A stretch of DNA of 51,853 nt from Nephromyces sp. MM_2019 (GCA_015657535.1 JADHZB010000366.1:1-51853), one strand, 5' to 3'; shown: positions 1 through 12,880, numbered from the stretch's first letter. Numbers and translations: made by a program. The notes: generated by a model from the letters alone, not told the origin.

Positions 1-41
<41 letters not shown>

Positions 42-58
42 ATGTGTGTATGTGTGCG

Positions 59-93
<35 letters not shown>

Positions 94-373
94 TGGCATA
101 TATATTTTTTGAAAGAGTGTATGTGTGTATATATATAGTCATATAAAATTTTAGGTTGTGTGTGGGTATGTATATTGTGATATAGGTACTTTTGTGTATA
201 TCCAGATGTATGCTCACCTTAATAGAGTGGGAAAACCATTTGTTATATAAGGGTTAATACTAAGTTTTCAATGTTTGTGTATTTTGTGTAATGTGTGTAC
301 TTTTTTTTGTAATGATAATATACATATATATATATACATATGTATATACATATACAGACATATATATTTATAA

Positions 374-412
<39 letters not shown>

Positions 413-418
413 CCTTAG
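1..418. repeat. Simple-repeat block, TG then TA
   Basis: The window opens inside a (TG) run of about 40 bases, followed by TA tracts at about 59-92, 320-350 and 369-411. Together with the CA-rich intron that starts near 520, the order is TG, TA, CA on one strand, which is close to self-complementary. A first exon of the gene starting at 419 may lie near 205-240, where an ATG follows an AG acceptor, but I could not close it. Nothing else is supported here. Confidence 0.8.
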
Positions 419-2082
419 AATGAGGTTGTTAAGTTGGCCCATTCTCCTATTAAAGTACGAAAGTCACAAGATTCAAAATCAAACAGTAATTTAACAATGG
501 GTAAAATAAAAGTATACACAGTCTTTACTTACACTACACACACACAGACACTACACACACACACACACAGACACTACACACACACACACACAGACACTAT
601 ACACACACACACCGACACTACACACACACACACTCTATTACACACACACACACACACAGACACTACACACACACACACAGACACTACACACACACACACA
701 CTATTACACACACATACTACACACAGACACTACACACACACACACACTATTACACACACATACTACACACACACACTACACACATACACACACTATTACA
801 CACACATACTACACACAGACACTACACACACACACACACTATTACACACACATACTACACACAGACACTACACACAGACACTACACACACACTCACACAT
901 TGTATATATTTTAACCTTTAATATATCACTCAGAATCACAAACAGATCGGTGTAATGACACTCAAATTATAACTAAAGAAAATAAAAATATAATGCTTGA
1001 AAATATACCAAATAAACAGGATACACACACACTCCATGTTAAAAATTGCACACCTATTACAAGTATAGGCCAAATATCACCATCTACACACTTACACACA
1101 GACAAAATATTATTAGGTCGATCAGGTGTAGGTACTGATAGTACGTGTATTGACCCTAATATAAAGAAAAATGACGAACACAATGTACAACAATTTACAC
1201 ACTCAAATACCCCACTCAAAACTGAACTCAAAACTATTCATGAAAGTACACACAATTTAGTTAGTCCAATCACACACACATATAAACTACTCAGTGTGAG
1301 CCCAGATTCATTACAGAAATCTAACCTTCAGGTTACACACACCTTACACACTCAACAATCCCCTCATAACTCAACACCCTACACACCTAAATTGGAGCCT
1401 CACATAAATGACACACATTCTTGTATATATCATCCACACACTTCTCCAATCACACACAACCAAGAATATATACACACACCTCAACACATTTGTACAAATA
1501 ACTTTCCTAACAAACCTCTCTGTATATACAGCCCATCACACACATCAAAATACATCCCCAAACAAACAATAACCCATATAAATACACACACTGTTCTAGA
1601 TAGCCCTATGGATAAACATACACACATCCCAAAACTTTCCGTAACTTACACATCTCCCCCAAATTCATCTGATATCACTACACACACATCTTCAATAACA
1701 GATATCACTACACACACATCTCCAATAACAGATATCACTACACACACATCTCCAATAACAGATATCACTACACACACATCTCCAATAACAGATATAAATA
1801 TACACACATCACCCCAAACTAAAACAGATATCACTACACACACACTAACGGAAGCTACACTTACTTTTAATTCACCACACACTACCCAAGATTTCACTGA
1901 GTTAATTTCGCCTCAATTCTCATCCAACAGTTCAGAAAGTTCAAAAAGCCCAAATAATTTAAATGAAATCTCAATACACACACCACCCATTAAGATGGAA
2001 TATATACCCACAACAGTTGTACGTACAATTTGTGTGTTATTTTGGATTTTATTTATCACATACATACAATTACACATACACC

Positions 2083-2113
<31 letters not shown>

Positions 2114-2839
2114 ACATATATACAAACCTACACACAAATACATATACACACACATATACACATATACACACACACATACACATATACACACACACATACT
2201 TATACACACACTGACCCACACACAGGGCATACACACATAAAAATACACACACAAATACACCTCCCTTATACACTGAATAAATAATACTTCACTGATTTGC
2301 TTTATTATTTCCCTAGGGTAATATATATCAAAGTATAAGTGGAATCCGTGATAATGTGTAAGTTATAAAGTGTGTATAAGCAATCACATATCAAGACTAT
2401 ATATAAAAGCAATATGTATACATATTATATTTTATTATTCGAAATTTTTTATATATATTTCACCCTATCAAACATATACACATACAGGCACTCTGATCAA
2501 CTGAAGTCTACCTCTGATTTGAAATTACTCAATTTATTAAATGATGATGAAAATTTTGAAAGTAAGTGTAATTACATTGTGTATTTCTTAATCCTTGTGT
2601 ATTTATGTGTATATGTGTATATGTGTATTTATGTGCATATGTTTTTATGTATATGTGTGCTTGTGTGTATTAAAATTTATGTGGATTTGAGTGTCTGTGT
2701 GGATTTGAGTGTATGCATATACGTGTATATTTATTTACACCTTCTGTTAGACTGGTTAAAAGACAAACACTCACCACACACACCTTCTCGGAATAAAAAC
2801 AATCGGAAACGCAAGAGTTATCTCCTTCCAGCAATATGA
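419..2839 (+). CDS. Unrecognised multi-exon gene with a CA-rich, Thr/His-rich exon (5' end unresolved)
   Basis: I do not recognise this protein. Five exons join with consistent phase: 419-500, 934-2018, 2317-2357, 2488-2561 and 2751-2839, giving at least 456 residues and ending at TGA. Donors include GTAAGT (2562) and GTGTAAGT (2356-2363); acceptors end CAG or TAG. The donor at 2019 (GTACGT) could instead be at 2016. The second exon is full of ACACAC on the coding strand, so the protein is rich in Thr-His-Thr. It contains four tandem 10-residue units, DITTHTSPIT-like, plus a degenerate fifth. The C-terminal exons look ordinary (LKLLNLLNDDENFE, then a basic tail RNKNNRKRKS), which argues the frame is real and not a microsatellite artefact. 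The first exon is missing; no in-frame ATG precedes 419. No domain was identified. Confidence 0.6.
501..933 (+). repeat. CA-rich higher-order microsatellite inside an intron
   Basis: From about 530 to 897 the intron is composed of CACACA runs broken by CTACACAC, CAGACACTACAC and CTATTACACACACATACTACACACAGACAC. The last of these, about 40-50 bases long, recurs several times. The bounding splice sites are the GGGTAAAA donor at 500 and the ATCACTCAG acceptor at 933. A long open frame across it is a by-product of the repeat. Confidence 0.75.
1671..1820 (+). repeat. 30-bp in-frame tandem repeat, four copies plus a decayed fifth
   Basis: Units start at 1671, 1701, 1731 and 1761, each beginning GATATCACTACACACACATC. 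A diverged unit follows at 1791. As the unit is 30 bases, it adds ten codons per copy without shifting the reading frame of the surrounding exon. Confidence 0.9.
2019..2316 (+). repeat. TA and CA microsatellites in an intron
   Basis: A TA run at about 2085-2112 is followed by CA and CATA runs to about 2260, inside the third intron seen of the first gene. Confidence 0.7.
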
Positions 2840-3820
2840 AAACACACACACAAATTTTTTGTAATAGAATTACGCTTTATGTATATCAATATATGACTAG
2901 TACACACGCACACTTCTATGCTATTATAAGTATACATATATATTGTGTCCCAGATAAACTAATAAACGCAAAGATAAAGGGTATATATGATTGAATGATC
3001 AATTGTTATTTTCTATACACACACATATATATACTTATTATTTATCCCAGAATAAACTTGTCAACGCACACATAAAGGATGTATATGATTGAAAAATCAA
3101 TTTTCGAAATTTACCCTTATTATAAGTGATAAGTTGTAATATCCAATTTCAAGAATATAGTTCAGAATCAAGTGGAATATATTATCAGATTTACACACAA
3201 GATAAGGGTACACATGAGCTATATACTATAATATGTGGGTGTACAAGACACAAATATATTGATCCCAACCCTTTATACACTACATACATACTCTATGTAA
3301 ATTTTTAACTATTGTAGAAACATTGAATAAATTCAAACACCCATATATTTCCTTATTTTTGGACACACAGAGGCAATACAACATTTCAAGCATAGCTACA
3401 CTCTTTTATTTTAAAAGCACAAATATTCTGATATTCCAAACACATATGGTTTAACACATACAAACACTCTAACATTTCATACTCACAATTACACATCTAA
3501 ATACACGCAAATACTTATAAATTTCATAAACACAAATACTAATAAATTCCATGCACACAATCTCACATCTTAATATACATAAGCACTAATAAATTTCACA
3601 CACACAATCTCCAATTCCGAATAATTTCTATACAATTATACTTGGGTTTATAGTTAGGATTATGTTTGATCATTTTATTCTACTTACATAAACACCCATC
3701 ATCATATTTCAACACAATCATTATGATTAAATCTATATCTATAAAAGAAATTACCCACATCCTTACATTCCCTCAAAATAAAAATGGTGTATGTACACCT
3801 TTTCAACACTTTGAAAAATT
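2840..3820. other. Intergenic stretch with an imperfect tandem duplication
   Basis: A segment of roughly 70 bases starting CCCAGATAAACTAATAAACG (about 2949) is repeated with changes at about 3046, roughly 97 bases on. Sparse CA motifs and repeated AATAAATTTCA/CACACAATCTC phrases occupy 3380-3620. A short open frame at 3126-3308 looks partly coding-like but has no supported splice partners. The genes on either side converge here. Confidence 0.5.
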
Positions 3821-6363
3821 TCACAAATTGATAATATGCTCTTCTTCCAAGAAATTTTGTTGTTTAGAATATTGTAACACAAAGAAAGCAATTTCCAGGA
3901 GAGGTGTACTGGGCCTATCTACAACAACTTTCTTGAGTGCAGATAATAATACTGGATATATTTCTTCATTTAGATAAGTAAATGAATTACTGTCTAGAGT
4001 TTCTTCTAATGCATCTATATTGTTATTTAATGTATGTGCATGACTTTTTAATGATTCATCTGAATAAAGAATAAATAATGTGTATTTATAACACCAAAAT
4101 AAAAAATTTTCAACACTATGTACACTATACCGTAAACGGATGAATTGACAGTATGCTGATCATTTTGATATTTCTTAAACGGTTGGTTATGTCCGCTTTC
4201 TTTCTGGCTAGACTTTTGGCTGGTAGTTGATTTCTTTCGAATATTATTAACTCCTTTTTTGAAAGATAATTCCCTTATTCTCTTTGATGATTCCCACCAC
4301 TCTGTTGTGCAATCCATATCAACTTGATCAGTATCATCCAAGTACTTTTCTTCATGTGGTAACCATGCCGGTGTTACAAGTAATTTTTGACTTAATTTGG
4401 TGTTGTAATGTGGTAATAGGAGCTTGAAAATTTGCTCATAAAGAATCTTATCATCAATTAGGAATGATAATGGCTCGATGGTTGTTAGGCATATGAAATG
4501 GTTTGATCTCATCTTTGGTGAAGTTGTAAAATAATTTGGCAGTGTCACACCATTACTTTCATAGGCTTCAATATCGTAACACAGGTCACCCGCTTCAATA
4601 TCGAATGCTCTAAATGATTGCTTGTAACATATACCCAATTTTGAATCAAGAAGACCCCCTTGTAGCATTACGTGGTATACCCTGGGATCACTTGGATAAG
4701 CATAACATACAAAGGGTTGGGATTTACTACCTGCAATCTCGAAGTTATTTGATATGGAGCTGTTTTTAGTAGCAGAAGTGTGTTCCTTGTTAGATTTATC
4801 TTTCTTGTCAAGTTTCTTAGATGCTATGATAGCTATATTTTCTCCCAGATGATTATGAATCAAATCTTTATACACACTCTTATAACCCTGTAAAACTTTA
4901 CCCGTGCTAATTATTGTCATGTGAGGAAGAGAAGCTGTACCAGACATTTCATATTTTTGATCTTCATTTAGGGTATATTCTGACAACTTCTTTTTGTTAA
5001 TTGGTGTATTAATACGCTTGTATTCATTTTCCAAGTGATAGAATACTGGGTGCTTACCATTAATAAAATCATTGTATTCCTCAATAAATTCAAGCACAAA
5101 ACTATCATCTATACTCCCGCTTGTGTAGAATATCATCTTGAATTCTCCATACAATGTTGCTACACACTCCAAGAGAAATCTCCAAAATCCCATACCAATA
5201 TTCAATATACCTTTTGCTTTACATTTTGAATATCTTGAGGAACCATTCTTTTTGCTATCCTTCTGTGCATTCCCTCCCTTATATCCTTCATCTGGTGAGT
5301 TTAAATATGCATCAAGGGCCAATACACTCCCTAAAGCCAATTTATCTTCATTTGATACTATAGTACCCTTATTATTGAAGCTCACAGTTAAATTCCCAAG
5401 TAATTTTTCAAAATAATACCTCCAATGGCTACCAGGGTGTAAATCAGACGTAAACATCTCCAACTCTAGCTTAAAATTTGTAGCTGAAACCGTTAGATTA
5501 TTGAATTGATCTGTTACACTTGATGTTAAATCCTGGTGCAACAATGAAATCTCATCAATCTTCACATCTTCACTTTGTGAGACCCTGTCGCCATCCAAGC
5601 TTTGTCTCTCTATATAAATTTTTTCGTCATGAAAAAATCGATGTTTTCAAGTGCTTAGGCTACATCTTTTATAAGAGTGAATCGAGATATATCAAAACAG
5701 AAATTCATTAGGATTATATTTAACCTAAGTTATTCACAAGTACTCTACTCGTAAGATACATTAGCTAGGATTTGCTATTCATTCGTTTATCAATCCCACA
5801 AGAACCATACACTTACTTGGATGACTACTCTCGATTCCCAAGAACTCGGGTTTATAGTCTCTTTCTTTCTGTGTGTATTTGTCATTCATTATCTCTTCAT
5901 ATAATCGTATGTAATCTGAATATTTAATCAAGTTATCTTGACCTGTATAACTGGGCTCACTTGGGGAAGGATAAGACTCTCGAATGAGTTCCCATAAACC
6001 CGTTCTAGCTGATATAGCCCCCCAAGAATATTCTGATAGTAATCTATTCAAGTATGACTCAACACTTAAGTTGACAATCTTGGTAGAATCTCTATATTTC
6101 TCATGCTTAGCATAGCTATGATCTATCATGCATGTATTATTTATTATCCCTAAGTCAATATCAATATGAAATACCCATTTCCTTCGACCCAAATCAATTG
6201 AACTTGCCGGCAATTTTTGTTTGTTCTGACTTTCACTAGTATAACTGCCAAAACTTACACTCTCACCCATACCATACACTCCATTGTGACTCGTTCTATA
6301 TACATCACCCATACCGCACACACGATTATCATCCTTGCTATTTATACCAATATAATTAGACAT
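3821..6363 (-). CDS. HAD-like domain protein with C-terminal Dpy-30 motif
   Basis: Three exons close in phase: 6363-5817, 5609-4131 and 4059-3821, giving 754 residues. Start ATG at 6363; donor CCAAGTAAGT; acceptors TATATAG and TTATTCAG; stop TGA. Residues 62-70 read KWVFHIDID, resembling the beta strand and Asp-x-Asp of a family of protist and algal HAD-like proteins. The family's second landmark also appears: a hydrophobic strand near 341-347, then YNDFINGKHP at 361-370. In such proteins the first Asp is the nucleophile; activity here is unproven. A Lys/Ser-rich linker precedes the last exon, where 704-738 match the Dpy-30 motif (YLNEEIYPVLLSALKKV, then RPSTPLLEIAFFVLQY). Dpy-30 helices form four-helix-bundle docks for partner helices in flagellar and chromatin complexes. 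The HAD assignment is moderate and the Dpy-30 assignment good. Confidence 0.65.
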
Positions 6364-8295
6364 TTTCTAGAGTTATATTGTTACAACAAAATGTTAAAGA
6401 TAAAGGAAGCTTAAAAAGATATTTCCTCATAAAATTATAATAAATGATACTCTAAAATGATATTATTTTTGTTTTATAGTAATTTAAAGTTTTTAATAAA
6501 TTAATTTCCATTTTTTTAATTTTTGATATAACTACGTTAATAAAATCCAAACATATCCTTTAATAAAACTTCCTAAAGAAAGAATATTTCTTGATGTTAT
6601 GTTATTAAAGCATGTAGGCTTATAATTCTATTATTTATTTAAGTTTATCTGTTTAATTTAAATTTCTCTACTGTTAATCTATGTATCATTTATCTATGTA
6701 TGTTTTGCTATAGCATGCGTGTCAAAGTTTATATTTATGTCTATTTGTTTGCATGAATAAGTTTGATAATTATGAAACCTAAGAAGCCCTATGATAGTTG
6801 TTTTTTTAAAGATTCATATATAAATCAATCAGAAATCAGATTTTATTATCATGACATTCAAAAATGTACTTTGATCTATAATATAAGCAACTACGTATAT
6901 ATATATATATATATTTACAATCAAGTAAATAAATAAAAATTAGATATACTTAAAAAAAAGTGTATAAAGCTAATCGAAATGAATTTTTAATCTGATAAAA
7001 CAAAACTTTGATTTATTTTCTGATCTTTACAACCCTTTAAATGCATTATATATAGTTTAATAAATATCATGTAACAAATTATTTTAAGGAAAAAATACGT
7101 AAAACACTTGATGTGTATTATATAATCTTAATACTTAATAAATTATCTTTCAATGTTTTCAAAAACTACCCAAGAGAACTTTTTGAAAAATTGATTGCTA
7201 CGTAATGTAAGTATTAAATTTTAGATAATATGCAATAAATAAAATAGATAAAATTAGCATATACAATGAAATTAGCATTCAATTGTATCAGATATGTTAT
7301 TTTTCAGAGTTTTAGGCACAATCTTTTGTAATCACTTTGAAAGAAATTTTTAAAACAAACATTGTTTTAGTAAATATATTTGACATACAGTTTTGAAATG
7401 AATGTTCATATATGTATTTATTTCTACACATTAGTTTCTTACACAATTTGAACCGATACATGCCTTTATGTATAATTTAATACTATTGTGTCATAAAAAT
7501 GTAAACATCTAAAATGATTAACTTTACTTTAAAATGAAAGAAAATATAAATTTTTATCAAAGAATATTAAAATCATTATTCTAATAGTAATTGATTAAAT
7601 TTGTTGTGATAACTTGCAGTTAGGAATGATATACGTTTTGAAAATGGTGTTTTAATGTCTTCAACACATATATATATATATATATATGTGCAGCGTGTTT
7701 TAACTGGTATGTGTATGCAAGATCAACCTTAATAGCTAGTACAAATTACCTTTACAATACTTATTATGCTAACATATAGTTAGATTTTTCTTACGAACAA
7801 TTGAAAAAGATGTATAAAGATGTGTTTACTTATAGTATAGTATCAGCAAAGTCATTACTATTAATCGTTATCAACACCTTGCTTTTTAGAATATACTAAA
7901 TTGCGACTAAAAGTATATCTACCTAATAAAAAGTAGTCTTTAATTGTTAGAATCACACTACATCAGCTTGATTTATTTATTAATCCTAATTAAACCCACA
8001 ATAGCTTAGTATATATATATAAATATACATAGGCAAGAATCTTGTGTATATTTGCATCCAAATATGTGCGGATATGTAAATGAACATTTGATTGTGTGTA
8101 ATGTTTTAGGCTGTTATTCTAAATTGTTACATTCAACTAGGTGGTATGAGTTCTATTTACTAATTTTTATGCACAAGTTTTGAACCTCCTTCAAATTAAA
8201 AGATTATAAACAAACATATATATATATAATCACATTTAACATATATATATATATATAAAACATATAAGTATAGTACATAATTTGATGTATATCAA
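6364..8295. other. AT-rich intergenic region
   Basis: About 1.9 kb at very low GC with TA runs near 6895-6914, 7666-7688 and 8215-8260. I found no exon-like segment, RNA gene or clear promoter on either strand. It separates the minus-strand HAD-like gene from the plus-strand PET191 gene, so it should contain both promoters. Confidence 0.5.
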
Positions 8296-9151
8296 ATGTC
8301 GCTTCCATTAGGTCCTGACATGCCTCATAGAAAGGCGAGCAATTCCTGCCAACAAATTTACAATGACCTAATTGAATGCTTTAAGGTTATAAATCACTTC
8401 ATAAAGCTAATATTTCACTCTTTTGAATACATATACATCTCAGAATGGCAAAATGCCTACATGTATTACTTACTATCCACTAGACATACACAAATTTATT
8501 AAACTCACATCGATTATACATACAAACATATAATAAATATGCATTAGATGATTCAAACATAGATAAAAAAATAATATATTTTTCATCCTTTACATATGCA
8601 CACTAAAATTTAGTTATATATATATATATATACTTAAAATTGATAACAATGGCATACATAAGCCCAAGAAACTAATTATACATACACACTAAAGTTTGAT
8701 TATTAAAATAGAATTTCACTTTCTAATCTCCTTATACATAAATATTATTTAAACACATACACATATCTATAATATAACATAATTTATCACACCACAACAC
8801 ACTACACAATACATAATTTATTTAATAATGCCCCAAGTATGCACAACACATAATATATAACTCTAACATATGATTAATATATTTTAAGAAATATATACAC
8901 ATAAATAAGTAATAACTTTATATATTAAAACCATAAAGTTATTACTTGAAATACATAACTCCCTTATTTCTTGATTACAGAAAAGTAAATGTTTCCAAAT
9001 TGATCAACAACCGTTTGAACAGTGTCTACACAATAATAACCCGGCTGATGTGGGTGAAAATTGCATATTACTACGAAAATCATACGCACAGTGCCGAAGA
9101 AATCTTTTAAACCCAATGTTAAAACTTAAGGGAAACCCTTACTCTGGTTGA
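8296..9151 (+). CDS. COA5: Twin CX9C protein, PET191/COA5 family (cytochrome c oxidase assembly)
   Basis: Two exons, 8296-8385 and 8981-9151, give an 86-residue protein; the phase-0 junction joins AAG to AAA after a TTACAG acceptor. Cysteines are spaced C18-x9-C28 and C58-x9-C68, with extra cysteines at 34 and 45, as in PET191/COA5. The C-terminal half, SYAQCRRNLLNP followed by a Leu-Lys-Gly-Asn tail, parallels the family's FFECKR...D..RFRG. Members of this family are small mitochondrial intermembrane-space proteins needed to assemble cytochrome c oxidase; twin CX9C proteins are imported by the Mia40 disulfide relay and need no presequence, and none is seen here. The second exon lacks an ATG and is easily missed. 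The 595-base intron holds TA repeats. Confidence 0.8.
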
Positions 9152-10676
9152 TGAAATTTTTTTTTGCATTTGTACTTCAATTTTTTAGCCCCACATTCAA
9201 GCTACCCAAAATTTATATTACTGTTCAACTTCTATCAAAATATATTATAATACAACGATATATCCCGTAAATATCATAATACATACTGTGAGCTTTTTAA
9301 CAACTATTGAAAATCTTGCTAGATATGTTGTGAATCTTGTGATAATTAAAACCACTTATTATAAATTGTAAGTTACAAATTATAAATTGGAACTTTTACC
9401 TATGATTCATACATTAAAAATCTACTATTACTTGAATAGAACTGGGATAAGAAATTTAATTAAGGATCTAATTTCCAAATAATTAATAATGTCTGCCATA
9501 AGCATACAAAATAACTCCTACATACTAAAATATGGTATGGCATTTAAAGTTTAATTAGATGTGTTTTAACTCATAATCCCATCCTACTTTACTTAAGCTT
9601 CCTTAATTTATCCTCAATAAAATTTTTAATTAACAAATATGTGTAAAAGATCAGATCATCCACTATGCTTCACTATTAGATTATAATTATATAAGCTGAG
9701 TAGTAAAATATCGAAGAAAATAATTCATTTCATATGTGGCTACTGCTATATAAAAGTAAATTAATTGTAACATAACAAGCTGAGATTAGAATGTCAAAAA
9801 TAAGTTTTGGATTTGCGAAATTTGTCTAAGCAATTTGGTAGACAAATCATACTTTTTATTTTACCAAACATGTTATACGACAATCTTTTTTATTGGATTT
9901 ACAAACAGGCAAGATTTAAATAGCACAGTTTAGCCAAATAAAAAAAATGTCTAAAACCCATAAAACACTAAAAGAAAGCTTTGAATCTCAGAAACATTTT
10001 TAAAGAGCTCCAATAATTATAAATTCTATCTATTATTGATATTAATTTTGGTAAAATGACTTGCTATCATGGTTTTTTTAAGCATTTTTGCCTTGTGATC
10101 TATGATTAATTAGGAATTGCTTAACCCTTAAAGTATATCTTAAAAAATAAATAAAGTAATGAGAAAATTATACCATTGCTTATTTTATGTTTTCACAACT
10201 TTAGCATTTCTTATACTGATCAAAGTCAGATAAAATGTTATAAAATATTTTAAACATTAGCTTTAAAAGGGTAGATAACATATTTTGGATTTAAATTAAC
10301 TACATGATTCAACATATACATATGTGCAAATTAATAAGCATGTTGACTCTGGCTTAGTTTAAATATATTTTAATATAATCATATGTTTGTGTGTTGATTT
10401 TTTAACCTAGGTATAGTTAACCAAACATCTACTAAAAGCAAAATGCATGTAATGACTCAAATACAAGTAACTATATGATTTTTAATTACATTACTGTGAG
10501 TTAATACATAATCCCTTAATTGACATTACAAAATCTGGCTTATCAGATGTAATTATTTTCTTCATTATTGAAACATTTGATAACTAGATTTTCAAGGGCT
10601 TTTATAATCACTTCCTTGAAACAACTCGTCCTCTTACCCAAATTCCTCAAATACTATTCTTATTAGGCCTCACAAA
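9152..10676. other. AT-rich intergenic region
   Basis: About 1.5 kb upstream of NOP53. No coding, RNA or repeat signal beyond general AT richness could be supported on either strand. Confidence 0.5.
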
Positions 10677-12880
10677 ATGGTAAAAACCAAGAGGCAACAA
10701 TGGAGGAAAATCAACTTAAACCAGGTAGATCATGCAAGGGATATCGCATCCATGCAAGCTAAAGTCGATGAAAATAAGGATTCTGACTTATACACTTTAC
10801 ATGCCTCTCCCGTCGACAAGAGTAAGCCTCCAATTCCTTTCATCATGCCAATATAAACACTTTACTAGGAATAATTTTTCTATACATAAGCTTCCTAAAT
10901 CGTAACAACCTATAGGCAAGATATACAACGAGCTATAAAACTTAGGACCAGAGAAATTTTAGCTTTAGCCTATCTGAGACTCCGTTAACATTTTCTATAT
11001 TTTTTTCTAATTATTCAATCGAGATAGTAACCCATGAACACTTTAAATATAACTTCATTGTTTCAGAAACTTCGATCATTAAAAAAATTCGAGATGAGGT
11101 GCCTAAGCAGCCTCTGGTAAGTTTGTATGATAAGTTACATCAACCATAAATCCTTGAAACAAGGATTTGTACCGATAAATAATCTTACATTAGAGATTTG
11201 TAAAAATGATAAAAGATTCCAATTATAAAAGTCTTTTAAGTTGAAATTACTCCATAATTTATCAATCTACTATAGGCCCAAAAGAATAATTTAACAAAAA
11301 AGGCTCAAAATCCCAAAAAGGTGAATTCTTTACAAGTATAATTAGATGTTTCAAACAACATTTCCCGTGTGATTGTTAGACTTTAAAGAGCACTCCCATC
11401 TATGACCTCTGGGAAGCAAAAGATAATAAGACAGGTAAATATATTGCGGCTTATACTCATAGAGCTGGCTATCTTGGGCCCTAAGAGTAGCTAAATAATG
11501 AATTTATAGATATTAACATCTATAGAATCGGCCCAAACTATATGAAATATTGATTCGTATTTTTATTTAGTTTATATCTAAGATTAAGTTTCTTAACAAA
11601 TATTTTCAGCAAGACCACAGATGCCTGCACCTACTCAAGCACAACTTGTGCCAGCTGTTAAAATTCCACAACCAGTTGAAAGTTATAACCCTACATCTAC
11701 CGATTACCAGGAAGCTTTAAAGGACATCATCGACAAGGAAAACGTCAGAATAAACAAAGAGAAAGAAAAAGAATTCTACAACAAACCTTTAACTCGTGAA
11801 TTACTTAATCATTATCCAAGGGATTTAGTCAATCGTATGGATATAAACCATAAAATCAAGGCTCTCCATCTCCTTCAAAAAGGCGAATTACTCCAGGAAA
11901 TCAAAGCAAATGAACAAGAAAGTGAAAATTTGCTTAGTGATGATGATAATACTAATGACGAAGATGATGGAAAAGATTCAAACCTCATAAGACAAGGTAT
12001 ACCAGCTAAAAGGCTTGATTTTTTAATTAAATATTACCCACGAAAACGTTTTATTTTTATTAACAGCAAAGAAAATAAAAAAGACTAAAACACAAAGAAA
12101 CAAGGAGCGAAGACTCACTAAAGAATTGGTCGAAGCAAAACAATCTAAATTAGATAGAAAATTCGAGAAAAGCTTCAAACAAATCGACCAATTTGTTTCA
12201 TTAGCAAAGAAAAAGGAAAAACAAATTGTTAATAAATTGACTAGGAAAGAGTATAAGTTCAAGAAAATAAATTCTCTTATGAGAAAAGGAATTGTACCAA
12301 AGAAAAGATTTGGAAAGGTAAATTTAATTCATTCTATGTTTATTATCAATTGCTAAATCCAAAATTTACACTGCAATTGTTTAAGGATAAGATTTTTTTC
12401 ATATCTATTAATTTGGATCATTTTGTACGTTTTATTTGATTCACATGATATCTCATATGCCTCAATATTTATTTCCTACAGACTACTTTTGAGGAAGATG
12501 AATTAAATTTACCACTACCAACTGAACTCACTAACTCTTTGAGGTCTATGAAGGTAAATATGAAATTAATATCAAGCAACAGTACATGAATTTATCTTTA
12601 ATCACATTTTTATAATATTTGTTCTAGATAAATTACACTCTATACCTTTACAAATAAATATCTATAAACTCTCCATTATTATATATAGGTCAAGGGAAAT
12701 GCAGCAACAGAACGAATTAACTCGATTTATCGAAGACAATTATTAGAAGCTCCACCAACTCTAAATGCGGCCTACAATTCCAAAATTCGTTATCTTCAAA
12801 ATAAGAAAGCAAAATCTCGAAAAACAACCTTACCATCATCTTTTAGAGTACTTAAACCACTCAAAAAACTTAGTAAATAG
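10677..12880 (+). CDS. NOP53: NOP53 (GLTSCR2/PICT1) ribosome-biogenesis factor
   Basis: Eight exons close in phase: 10677-10821, 11067-11116, 11276-11320, 11380-11434, 11610-11996, 12067-12317, 12482-12553 and 12689-12880, giving 398 residues. NOP53 is a nucleolar 60S factor that recruits the exosome helicase Mtr4 to trim the 7S pre-rRNA. Family landmarks in order: N-terminal RQQWRKINLNQV; the short YDLWEAKDN segment; the hallmark VESYNPT after IPQP; an acidic stretch (SDDDNTNDEDDGKD); a Lys-rich coiled middle; then ELNLPLPTELTNSLRSMK and RINSIYRRQLLEAP near the C-terminus, matching the conserved QLSDEL..SLR.LKPEG and basic tail. The exons are small and two introns are only about 60-70 bases. 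It converges on PWP2, another pre-rRNA factor. Length is slightly below human (478). Confidence 0.85.

Noticed and set aside
434..955. 173-codon frame of Thr-His repeats across CA-rich DNA
   Set aside because: Its first 22 codons belong to the exon ending at 500; the rest reads through an intron made of CA microsatellite with clear splice sites at both ends.
962..1897. Minus-strand open frames opposite the CA-rich exon
   Set aside because: They are complements of a low-complexity coding exon, made of Val/Cys/Ile repeats with no splice support.
3126..3308. 60-codon plus-strand frame in the convergent spacer
   Set aside because: Some coding-like text, but no start, acceptor or donor that joins it to the neighbouring gene.
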